A stretch of DNA of 64,000 bases from Casp-alpha2 sp036337015 (GTDB taxonomy: Bacteria > Pseudomonadota > Alphaproteobacteria > Rhodospirillales > Casp-alpha2), in NCBI GenBank assembly GCA_036337015.1, contig JAYZEZ010000008.1:1-64000 (forward strand), in the 5' to 3' direction. Positions 45,173-52,717 of the stretch are shown here, piece by piece. The notes beneath the pieces were generated by a model. The model saw only the letters and a program-made list of their open reading frames with translations, had not been told where the DNA came from and made no database searches. Within the stretch, counting starts at the first letter, position 1, and each line of letters opens with the position of its first letter. Position numbers and translations under genes: made by a program.

Positions 45173-45748
45173 CTACTCCTTGGTCTTAGGTTTAGCTTTA
45201 ACCGTTTTCTTTTCAACAGACTTACTTTTCTTAGAAGAATCAGCCTTGCCTTTCTTCATTCCTGCTGACTTTCCTTTAACAGTAGGCTTAGTCTTTTCTA
45301 CCTTTTTCTCTGTAGACTTACCTTTAACAGTATTTCCAACCTCAACCTTTTTAACAGATTTTTTATTAGTTGTCTTCGATTTATCTGATGTTTTCTCCGT
45401 AGTTTTAGAAGCACTTTTTTTAGGCTTAACTCCCGAACGGCTTACATCAACGATCTTTAAAACTGTTTGTTCCTGTCGATGGCCTCGTGTGCGACGATAA
45501 TTTTTTCGACGATTTTTCTTAAAAACTATTACCTTACTAGAACGAGATTGCTCTATCACTTCAGCAAAAACGGCTGCTTTGTCAATATTGGGAGATCCAA
45601 CAATAAGCTTTTCCTTATCACCACCAATCAACAGAACATCCGATAACTCAACCATCGAACCTAGCTCACCAGCTAACTTCTCAACGATGATTTTATCGTC
45701 TTTAGCTACCCGATATTGTTTTCCGCCTGTACGAATAACAGCATACAT
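45173..45748 (-). CDS. rplU: 50S ribosomal protein L21 with long lysine-rich C-terminal extension
   Basis: L21 domain (1-103; MYAVIRTGGKQYRVAKDD, FKKNRRKNYRRTRGHRQ) binds 23S rRNA. Residues about 110-191 are a low-complexity tail of Lys, Thr, Ser and Val with repeated KS, TKP and VKGKS patterns, nearly doubling the protein. Tails occur in some alphaproteobacterial L21s but this one has no folded domain that I can see. It has its own strong promoter and is followed by rpmA. Confidence 0.96.
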   Translation of the reverse strand: MYAVIRTGGKQYRVAKDDKIIVEKLAGELGSMVELSDVLLIGGDKEKLIVGSPNIDKAAVFAEVIEQSRSSKVIVFKKNRRKNYRRTRGHRQEQTVLKIVDVSRSGVKPKKSASKTTEKTSDKSKTTNKKSVKKVEVGNTVKGKSTEKKVEKTKPTVKGKSAGMKKGKADSSKKSKSVEKKTVKAKPKTKE

Positions 45749-46055
45749 TTTTGCCTCATAGACTTTGAAGTCTTTTAAAAGCCCTGATTATATAAATCAA
45801 ACACTTGCTCAAGAAGGCCGCACTATACCCTCGCAAATTTGTATGTCAACGTTGGAAACCAAAGCCCATTGTAATTTAATTTCCAAATTAATCATGTATT
45901 CATTACTTTTACTAAAACATTGAAATTTTTTCATTTTTAACAAATTTTAAAAACGGAAATATAGAGTTGGCTTACTTAAAATCGATAAATTCTAGATAAT
46001 TGTATATCTTGGCACCTGCTTGATGAATAAAAAGTAAAAGTTTAAATAGGCATAA
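45749..46055. other. Intergenic region between rplU and tRNA-Ser
   Basis: About 307 bases, no coding frame. It contains the strong leftward rplU promoter (listed separately) and must contain the rightward tRNA promoter; TTGATG (46020-46025) with TTAAAT (46042-46047), 16 bases apart, is a weak candidate that would start transcription almost at the tRNA. Confidence 0.6.
45822..45849 (-). promoter_or_regulatory. Sigma70-type promoter of rplU-rpmA
   Basis: On the minus strand, a perfect TTGACA (complement of 45844-45849) is followed after 16 bases by TATAGT (complement of 45822-45827). It lies about 75-100 bases upstream of the rplU ATG and is the best promoter match seen in the window. Confidence 0.75.
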
Positions 46056-46145
46056 GGAGAGTTGCCGGAGTGGTTGAACGGGGCGGTCTCGAAAACCGTT
46101 GTACGCTTAGGCGTACCGAGGGTTCGAATCCCTCACTCTCCGCCA
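46056..46145 (+). tRNA. tRNA-Ser (anticodon CGA)
   Basis: Acceptor stem GGAGAGT (46056-46062) pairs with ACTCTCC (46135-46141), followed by G and an encoded CCA. The anticodon arm has a 7-base loop CTCGAAA with anticodon CGA at 46090-46092, reading UCG. A long variable arm (GTACGCTTAGGCGTAC), typical of class II tRNAs, and a TTCGAAT T-loop follow. It is 90 bases including CCA. Confidence 0.97.
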
Positions 46146-46356
46146 ATCCTCTACCAGTCCTATCCATTAAAGTACGAATTGGGATAACTCCAAGCATCTT
46201 GCAACACTTATGGAACAACTTATAATTTCCGTTATACAAATTTTTAAGGGGCTATTTTAGACGCTGAGATCTATCACAAGTGTCTATTGAATATAGAAGA
46301 TAGATTAAACTATATACTGATAATTTCTACTTAGTGATAAACACAGGAAATTTTTA

Positions 46357-47022
46357 ATGCCTTTAAGTTCCAAAAACAAAAAAATACTAGATAAAAAACA
46401 TCTACAATACTTTTCAAAGACAACAATAGGTTATTATGATCAAAAAGCGGAAGACTTTCGAAACGGTACTATAGATCATGATGTAAGCCAAAATTATGAT
46501 GCACTACTGGAAGCAATTGAGGGAAACTCACCGCATACTATTCTCGACCTAGGGTGTGGTCCCGGACGAGACTTGTTTTATTTTAGTTCAATAGGTCATA
46601 AGGCTATTGGTTTAGATGGTTCTAAGGAATTTGTAGATATGGCACGCTCATACTCTGGTTGTGATGTTTATCATCAAGACTTTCTTAAAATGACTCTACC
46701 TCAAAATTATTTTGATGGAATTTTTGCAAATGCTTCATTATTCCACGTGCCAAGCCAAGAATTGCCTAGGGTTTTGCTTGAGATTTTTGCAACTTTAAAA
46801 TCCCGTGGCATTCTATTCTGCTCAAATCCGCGTGGTAACAATGAGGAGGGTTTGAATAAAAGTCGTTATGGTTGTTTCCACAATCTTACCACGTGGCGAA
46901 AACACGTAACCGCTGCTGGGTTCACCGAAGTAGGGCATTACTATCGCCCAAAAGGACTCCCCCGCCATGAACAGGCATGGCTTGCCACAATTTGGAGAAA
47001 AATAACTAAAAAAACAAAGTAA
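46357..47022 (+). CDS. Class I SAM-dependent methyltransferase
   Basis: Methyltransferase of 221 residues. Motif I ILDLGCGPGRD (62-72) binds SAM, and GLDGSKEFVDMA supplies the acidic ribose contact. The substrate is unknown; the sequence resembles the UbiE/Tellurite-resistance type of small-molecule methyltransferases. AGGAAA lies before the ATG. It is a single plus-strand gene between the tRNA and the convergent BtuF-like gene. Confidence 0.8.
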   Translation: MPLSSKNKKILDKKHLQYFSKTTIGYYDQKAEDFRNGTIDHDVSQNYDALLEAIEGNSPHTILDLGCGPGRDLFYFSSIGHKAIGLDGSKEFVDMARSYSGCDVYHQDFLKMTLPQNYFDGIFANASLFHVPSQELPRVLLEIFATLKSRGILFCSNPRGNNEEGLNKSRYGCFHNLTTWRKHVTAAGFTEVGHYYRPKGLPRHEQAWLATIWRKITKKTK

Positions 47023-47037
47023 TTTAAGTAAATGTTT

Positions 47038-47958
47038 TTACAACCGTTCCCATCCTGAGCCTTCAAATTTCACACTAAATGAACTTGGATGTAAAATTTC
47101 TGAAAGAATTTCTAAAGATTCAACAAGACGTGGGCCAGGCCTGTTAAAATATTGACTACCATCAGCAAGAAAAACCTGATTATTTTTCACAGCACTTAGA
47201 TCAATCCAGTCTGATTTTTTAGTAAGAACTGATAAGTTCTGACGAGTTTTTTGCATATCATAACCGCAAGGAAGAAATAAAATTATTTCTGGATCTTTTT
47301 CACGCAACAATTCCCATGAAATCCATGGGGAATGCTGTCCAGCAATACCAAAAACGTTTTTGCCTCCAGCCATAGATACCAGTTCAGGTATCCAATTTCC
47401 TGCTGCCATTAACGGATCAATCCATTCTATACAAGCAACTCTTGGTTGTAGACCCAAAACACTTGTTTTCTTATTAATCTCTTCCATCTTTGTCAGTAGC
47501 TGAGAAACCAAAAGCTTTCCTCTATCTTTTGCACCTAGAGAACTGGCAACATTTCTAATATCTGTCCATACATCTTTTAATGAGTTAGGTTCCAGTGAGA
47601 TTAAGCTTGGTTTATTTCCCATCCATTCTTGCAAGGCCTGATCTAGATCTTTAGGGCTAACTGCACAAACTTCGCACTGTGTTTGTGTTACAATCACATC
47701 TGGTTGCAGATGCTTTAAAAACTTACTGTTTACTTGATAAACGGATAATCCCTTTCCAATAATGGTCTTAATTTGCTTATCTATCTCACTGCTTGATTTT
47801 TGTGTATCAACTCTTGTTTCGGTACACACAGGTAATTTCAGTATTGTGGGTGGATAATCACATCCATGTGACCTAGCAACAATTGAATCTTCAAACCCAA
47901 GGGCACAAACTATTTCTGTAGCACTAGCAAGTAGCGTAACAATTTTTTGCTCAGACAT
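47038..47958 (-). CDS. BtuF/TroA-like periplasmic-binding-fold protein lacking a signal peptide
   Basis: The fold is the two-lobed, helix-linked binding-protein type used for cobalamin and siderophores: IVTLLASATEIVCALG at the N-terminus, PDVIVTQTQCEVCAVSP, and EIILFLPCGYD. There is no signal sequence, so unlike BtuF it is probably cytoplasmic; such cobalamin-binding-protein-like variants exist but their role is obscure. Cysteine pair QCEVC is unusual for a metal-free binder. It is 306 residues, downstream of the ArsR gene on the same strand by 76 bases. Confidence 0.75.
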   Translation of the reverse strand: MSEQKIVTLLASATEIVCALGFEDSIVARSHGCDYPPTILKLPVCTETRVDTQKSSSEIDKQIKTIIGKGLSVYQVNSKFLKHLQPDVIVTQTQCEVCAVSPKDLDQALQEWMGNKPSLISLEPNSLKDVWTDIRNVASSLGAKDRGKLLVSQLLTKMEEINKKTSVLGLQPRVACIEWIDPLMAAGNWIPELVSMAGGKNVFGIAGQHSPWISWELLREKDPEIILFLPCGYDMQKTRQNLSVLTKKSDWIDLSAVKNNQVFLADGSQYFNRPGPRLVESLEILSEILHPSSFSVKFEGSGWERL

Positions 47959-48034
47959 AATTTTTATATTAACTCATAGAAAGCTTAAAATTAAGAATTG
48001 ATAGCTCTACTAAATCCTTTAGATCTTTCGGTGT

Positions 48035-48367
48035 TTAAATTTTTTTCTTTGAAGGTCTTGGATCCATTTCTTGGGAACCACCGGTACAGAATAACTCAAA
48101 AATCAGTTCAAGAATAAGTTCTGCATCATAATTGCTCAACTTGTAATAAATTTGCTTTGCCTCTCGGCGTGTTTCAACCATTTTGTCAGCCCTAAGACGG
48201 GCCAATTGTTGTGATAATGTTGGTTGTCGCACATTTAATATTTCTTCAAGTTCGGTAACATTTTTTTCACCATCTACAAGTGCACAAAGTATTACTAAAC
48301 GATTTTTATTAGCAAAAGTCTTCAGAAAGTCACTAGCTAGTTGGGCACTCTCATTATAATCTACCAT
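48035..48367 (-). CDS. ArsR-family transcriptional regulator
   Basis: Winged-helix repressor of 110 residues. Helix-turn-helix with LNVRQPTLSQQLARLRADKMV (split across about 46-66), and the wing ETRREAKQIYYKLS. The metal motif ELCVCDL of ArsR/SmtB is not present, so it may sense a non-metal ligand or redox; a single cysteine pair is not conserved. I use the ATG at 48367 since the earlier TTG lacks support. Placed between metF and the BtuF-like gene, so it may control the C1 cluster. Confidence 0.88.
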   Translation of the reverse strand: MVDYNESAQLASDFLKTFANKNRLVILCALVDGEKNVTELEEILNVRQPTLSQQLARLRADKMVETRREAKQIYYKLSNYDAELILELIFELFCTGGSQEMDPRPSKKKI

Positions 48368-48512
48368 AATCACATTTCCCAATATTCTTATTTAATAGTT
48401 TTTATACATTCTTTTATTTAGATATACTTTGCACTTATCAAAGTCATTATAAAAACTAATAATCAAATAATTAAGAAATTTTATCATAATTCTTTTGATT
48501 AAGAAAAAAAAT

Positions 48513-49529
48513 TTATTGAGAATTAGCTAACGGTCTTGGCATTAAACCGGCCCCTTCAACTATTGGTTTTATCGCGGCTTCCCACTCTATTGCCATTATA
48601 TGAACTCCGGCAACACCTTCAATTTCTCTAATTTCTTGTATTTGTTCAATACACAATTTAATACCTTCTGCCCTCCAAGCATCACGGCGTGCTTCTTTAT
48701 CCTCTTTATCGATACCCTTAACAGCATTATCCATTCTTTCTAAAAGGTGGGCAGGAACTTCTATCCCTGGCACTTCATTTTGAAGAAATCGCGCCATAGG
48801 AGTGCTTTTAAGAGGACCTACGCCCGCTAATATAGAAATCTTCTCATGAAGTCCTAATTCAACGACTTTCCTCATATATTTTTTAAATATATCCATATCA
48901 AAGATCATTTGAGTTTGTATAAAATCAGCACCGGCTACTACCTTTTTTGCCAACCGAAATGGCCGCATTTCAATAGGTGATGAAAACGGACTAGCTGCAG
49001 CACCAATGAATAAACGCGGACCACCACCTTTAATCTCATCGCCTCCTTGAAATTTATTCAAATCTCGCATTTCTTGAACCATTCGAATTAACTGCATAGA
49101 ATCCAAGTCGTGTACATTCTTTGCACCTGGATGATTTCCAAAGGATTGATGATCTCCAGAAAGACACAATACATTTTTAATACCATGTATGTTTGCTCCA
49201 AGCAGGTCACTTTGAATAGCTAACCGATTACGATCACGACAAGTCATCTGAATTATCGCTTCCAAACCTTCTTGTTCGAGAAGAATACCAGAGGCAATGC
49301 TGCTTAAACGAACTATACCTGTTTGATTGTCCGTAATATTAGCTGCATCAACATATCCTTTTAGCAGTCCTATTTTTTTACGCACTAGATCAGTGTTCAT
49401 ACTTTTAGGAGGGCCTAACTCACCAGTCACTGCAAAGTGACCTTCGGCTAGAATACGTTCAAGATTACTACCAGATTTCCAATTGTGAATTGAATCCTGG
49501 TCGTCCTTAGATTTCACTTCTACATTCAT
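48513..49529 (-). CDS. metF: Methylenetetrahydrofolate reductase
   Basis: TIM-barrel flavoenzyme interconverting methylene- and methyl-tetrahydrofolate. Catalytic Glu is E37 in VTGELGPPKS; ANITDNQ, LCLSGDH and DFIQTQMIFD mark the FAD and folate sites. It is 338 residues, longer than E. coli MetF by a C-terminal extension, and is of the type paired with MetV. Its ATG overlaps the metV stop (ATGA), so the two are made together. In acetogens MetFV runs with an HdrABC-MvhD unit. Confidence 0.9.
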   Translation of the reverse strand: MNVEVKSKDDQDSIHNWKSGSNLERILAEGHFAVTGELGPPKSMNTDLVRKKIGLLKGYVDAANITDNQTGIVRLSSIASGILLEQEGLEAIIQMTCRDRNRLAIQSDLLGANIHGIKNVLCLSGDHQSFGNHPGAKNVHDLDSMQLIRMVQEMRDLNKFQGGDEIKGGGPRLFIGAAASPFSSPIEMRPFRLAKKVVAGADFIQTQMIFDMDIFKKYMRKVVELGLHEKISILAGVGPLKSTPMARFLQNEVPGIEVPAHLLERMDNAVKGIDKEDKEARRDAWRAEGIKLCIEQIQEIREIEGVAGVHIMAIEWEAAIKPIVEGAGLMPRPLANSQ

Positions 49530-50320
49530 GCTAATCCAAGGTTTTTTAAGAACGCATCTTCACGATCTTCTACTGAGTTATTGTCAACCTTTTCATCTTC
49601 AGCTCCCTCTTTCTTTTCGCCTGAAGATTCTCCTTTGCTAACGGCACTTGGCTGGAACAAGTCATCTCTTACAACAGTCCGCCTAAGTCCTCCGCTTCGA
49701 CTTGTTGACCAATCCTGTGGGGGCTGAATTTCTAGAAGTGTCTCTGTCAGATCTAAGTTTTCAGCATTCCCCCAAATTTGAGACCAAACACAAGGCAGGG
49801 AAGTATCAACCTCACACATGCCATTTTCAGAACCACCACAAGGACCATTAAAGAGTTGCTTAGGACACCGACTAATAGGACAAAGTCCACCTGTATATTC
49901 CAGAACACAGTTACCACAACCAACACAGCGTTCTTCCCAGATTCCAGGTTCTGTAGGCTGTCCCATGAACTTAGTATCAAGTCCTGGTAAAATCCTTTTT
50001 TCAGGGTATCGCTCGGCTAAGGTTTGAACACCAACTCCACAGCCAAGGGACAAAACTGTATCGTATTCCTCTAAGTCTTCAGCTAGTGGCTCTATGAACT
50101 CTTGAACACACTGGCGCTGGACTGTTTTTTCCTCAACTTCTAACTGCTCACCTTCTACTGCAGCAGCAGTCTTTAAGGCGGATGCAAGGGCACCGGTTTC
50201 TTTCTTCCCTCCTGAAAAGCAGACGGACACACAAGTTCCACATCCCACGGCAAGAACCTTCTCCTTCCCCTTTGTCATTCGCTTAAGATCTTCTAAAGGC
50301 TTTTGTTCAGCAACGATCAT
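49526..50320 (-). CDS. MetV-like zinc/iron-sulfur partner of methylenetetrahydrofolate reductase
   Basis: Cysteine-rich, 264 residues. The N-terminal half has GCGTCVSVC (C27, C30, C34) plus C71 and C94; the second half C132, C135, C138 with C147, C152 and C161 in GNCVLEYTGGLCPI-type spacing for a [4Fe-4S] cluster. This matches the MetV / MTHFR C-terminal domain family that stabilises and electrically connects MetF. After an acidic, Glu/Lys-rich linker it ends EDREDAFLKNLGLA, a tail also found on the upstream iron-sulfur fusion protein. Confidence 0.85.
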   Translation of the reverse strand: MIVAEQKPLEDLKRMTKGKEKVLAVGCGTCVSVCFSGGKKETGALASALKTAAAVEGEQLEVEEKTVQRQCVQEFIEPLAEDLEEYDTVLSLGCGVGVQTLAERYPEKRILPGLDTKFMGQPTEPGIWEERCVGCGNCVLEYTGGLCPISRCPKQLFNGPCGGSENGMCEVDTSLPCVWSQIWGNAENLDLTETLLEIQPPQDWSTSRSGGLRRTVVRDDLFQPSAVSKGESSGEKKEGAEDEKVDNNSVEDREDAFLKNLGLA

Positions 50321-50434
50321 TCTCTAAATCCTTCCTACCTAGCCGCAATTGAATACTGCTGCACTGTCATAAAACCTATTTAAGGTATTTTAAATTAAGT
50401 AAAATTAAATAAAATTTTTACAAGCTCCTACATC

Positions 50435-51523
50435 TTATAACAATCCTATTTCTGCAAGAAATGCATCTTCAGGAGATACTTCCTGAGAGCCATCACCATC
50501 AGAATTAACAACCGATTTCGTTTCTGCGGGGACACGTATTGGGTTCGGGCCTAGGGCGCGCACTGTATGATCCATTTTTTTTGCAGCTTCAGAAAAAGAC
50601 TCATGCCCATTTTGCGGAGGTAAATGAACCATACAAACACGATCTGGGCCAAGTCCAACCCCACTTAACCAATCACGCACTCTATTTGTTCGCTTTTCAG
50701 CATTAAGATTTCCAGTGGAATGATAGCACCTCCCTGGTTCACAACCAGAAACTATAACGCCATCGGCCCCATCTTCAAAAGTGCGCATAAGATGTAGATT
50801 ATCGATACGCCCGGTGCATGGCATCTCGATAATATCGAGATCCACACTAGATTGCCCATTGCTCTTATTAGGATAAGCCTTAACTGATGGCGCTGTATGA
50901 GGGCAGCAAAACGTAATAATCCACGGATCAGAAATGGGTCTTTTCTGAGCGCCAGTTGATGAAAATCTGTCTGGGCTAAATATCTCTCCAACCTTAGAGA
51001 TAACCTCACCGTCTGAAAACTGAGACATACTTATAGCACCTGTAGGACAAGCCGCAGCGCAAAGACCACATCCACTACATTCCTCCTTGTTAACTATAGC
51101 AGCACCAATAATACCCCCGACGCCTATAGCATTGTCATCAATATTAGCTGCTCCATAAGTACAAGCCCGCACACAAGTTAAACAAGCCACACATATGTCC
51201 TGATTTACGAACGCAAAAGGCTTTTCTTTTATAGAAATTGGGCTATTACTATCTGGTGGCGGTAAATCTAAAAGTATCTCTTCAGATTTACATCTAGAAA
51301 CACAAGAGGTTAGAAATTCTGTCTTCTCATCATCACTTAGAATCATATCGCGATGATCAGGCTCGCCTTCTAAATAGCGTAGACGACATTCACCACAGAG
51401 ACCGCTTGTACATGAATGTTCCACTGCATAACCATTTTCAAGTAATACATTGAGAATTGTATTCTCCGGCGAAACCTCAAATATATCACCGGTACTTTTA
51501 ATTTTAATACGAAAATCAGCCAT
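50435..51523 (-). CDS. Fusion iron-sulfur protein: 2Fe-2S ferredoxin + two 4Fe-4S + MvhD-type domain
   Basis: 362 residues in three parts. (1) Plant-type [2Fe-2S] ferredoxin, 1-88, ligands C38, C43, C46 and C74. (2) Bacterial ferredoxin with two [4Fe-4S] motifs, C111/C114/C117/C121 and C149/C152/C155/C159. (3) An MvhD/HdrA-C-terminal-like domain, about 200-300, with C206-C207, MPCTGRID, GADGVIVSGCEPGRC and GN. A linker then leads to the tail SPEDAFLAEIGLL. I infer an electron relay between a donor/acceptor and MetFV. The ferredoxin part is very like that of the neighbouring reductase. The gene is on the same strand, with 114 bases to metV. Confidence 0.85.
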   Translation of the reverse strand: MADFRIKIKSTGDIFEVSPENTILNVLLENGYAVEHSCTSGLCGECRLRYLEGEPDHRDMILSDDEKTEFLTSCVSRCKSEEILLDLPPPDSNSPISIKEKPFAFVNQDICVACLTCVRACTYGAANIDDNAIGVGGIIGAAIVNKEECSGCGLCAAACPTGAISMSQFSDGEVISKVGEIFSPDRFSSTGAQKRPISDPWIITFCCPHTAPSVKAYPNKSNGQSSVDLDIIEMPCTGRIDNLHLMRTFEDGADGVIVSGCEPGRCYHSTGNLNAEKRTNRVRDWLSGVGLGPDRVCMVHLPPQNGHESFSEAAKKMDHTVRALGPNPIRVPAETKSVVNSDGDGSQEVSPEDAFLAEIGLL

Positions 51524-51631
51524 AATTTAAAACAATGATATTTTTTTAGATCTTAAAAAATAATTGGTATCTAATAAATCTACTCAATACCCTAACCCTG
51601 TAAAAAAATTCTAAAAGAAATGCTTAAACTA

Positions 51632-52645
51632 TTATAGATCAATTACTAATATTTTGCTTTTTGACCTAGAACAACATGGTGTAAATGTTGTTTTGCGTTG
51701 TTCTGGGGTTAAGATTAAATCTTGGTGATCAACTTTGCCTTTTAAATAAGGTGTCACACAAGTGCCACAAAGGCCAGATTCACAAGAAACCTCTACTTCA
51801 ATGTCATTCTCCTTCAACACTTCAACTATGGACTTATCATTGGGAACAGAAAAAACAGCGCCAGTACTAGCTATTTTTATTTCAAAACCGATTCCAATCT
51901 CTCCGCCAGAAATCGAACCCAATTCTTTATTTACAAGTTTTTTCTTCGGAGAAGCTGCAGCATTAAAAAACTCAAAGTGAACTGTGTCGTCTGGCCAATG
52001 ACTAGAAAATTTTTCAATTGCGCCCATAAAACCTGGTGGACCACAATAATACAGGTGTGTACCAGGCTCTGGAGACTTAAGTAACGACTCAATATCTAAT
52101 CCACGACTTGGGTCACCACCATCATAATGAAATTTAACTCGTCCTTCTTTTTCTAAGTGAGCTAATTCAGCTCGAAAGGCAGCATGTCGAGCAGACTTAG
52201 CGCAATAGTGTAACGTAAAGTCAGCACCTATGGTCTGCAACCGTGCCGTGTAAGACAACATTGGTGTAATACCAATCCCACCAGCTAGTAATAAATGTCG
52301 TTTCGCACTTTCAAACAAAGGGAAGTTATTACGAGGGTTTCCAACGTACACTTCTCGTTGAGGATGAACTCGTTCATGTAGAGCTTCTGATCCACCGCGT
52401 CCATGAGGCTCTCTTAAAACACCTATCAAGTATCGATGTCTCTCCGAAGGATCATTGGCTAAAGAATATTGACGAATGGTTCCGTCTCTAAAATAAAAAT
52501 CAACATGAGAACCTGCCTCAAATGGAGGTAATAATTCACCGTCAGGATGAACAAACTCATAGGAGTTAATTCCTTCAGCCTCATGCCTTACCTGACGGAC
52601 TTGAAGTCGCGTTGCGTTGTCTGGGTATTTATCATTACCACTCAT
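51632..52645 (-). CDS. Rieske oxygenase reductase (FNR-type flavin domain, NAD domain, C-terminal 2Fe-2S)
   Basis: Class IA reductase like VanB and phthalate dioxygenase reductase: flavin-binding RQYS (58-61), NAD-binding GGIGITPML (122-130), a CGPPGF motif near 201, then a plant-type ferredoxin at about 250-337 with C288, C293, C296 and C324. At 337 residues it is normal. It should pass electrons from NADH to the oxygenase encoded 72 bases upstream. The alternative, that it serves a different oxygenase, is less likely given synteny. Confidence 0.93.
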   Translation of the reverse strand: MSGNDKYPDNATRLQVRQVRHEAEGINSYEFVHPDGELLPPFEAGSHVDFYFRDGTIRQYSLANDPSERHRYLIGVLREPHGRGGSEALHERVHPQREVYVGNPRNNFPLFESAKRHLLLAGGIGITPMLSYTARLQTIGADFTLHYCAKSARHAAFRAELAHLEKEGRVKFHYDGGDPSRGLDIESLLKSPEPGTHLYYCGPPGFMGAIEKFSSHWPDDTVHFEFFNAAASPKKKLVNKELGSISGGEIGIGFEIKIASTGAVFSVPNDKSIVEVLKENDIEVEVSCESGLCGTCVTPYLKGKVDHQDLILTPEQRKTTFTPCCSRSKSKILVIDL

Positions 52646-52717
52646 AGCAACTTCACTCCCAGTTATTTGTTATTGATTCAAGATACTTAACAAGAAGACA
52701 GTTGAAGCTATTTAAAA

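Noticed and set aside
46042..46239. A 65-codon minus-strand open frame over the tRNA gene
   Set aside because: It is the antisense of tRNA-Ser (reads ESEGFEPSVR-type translation, a common tRNA-overlap artefact).
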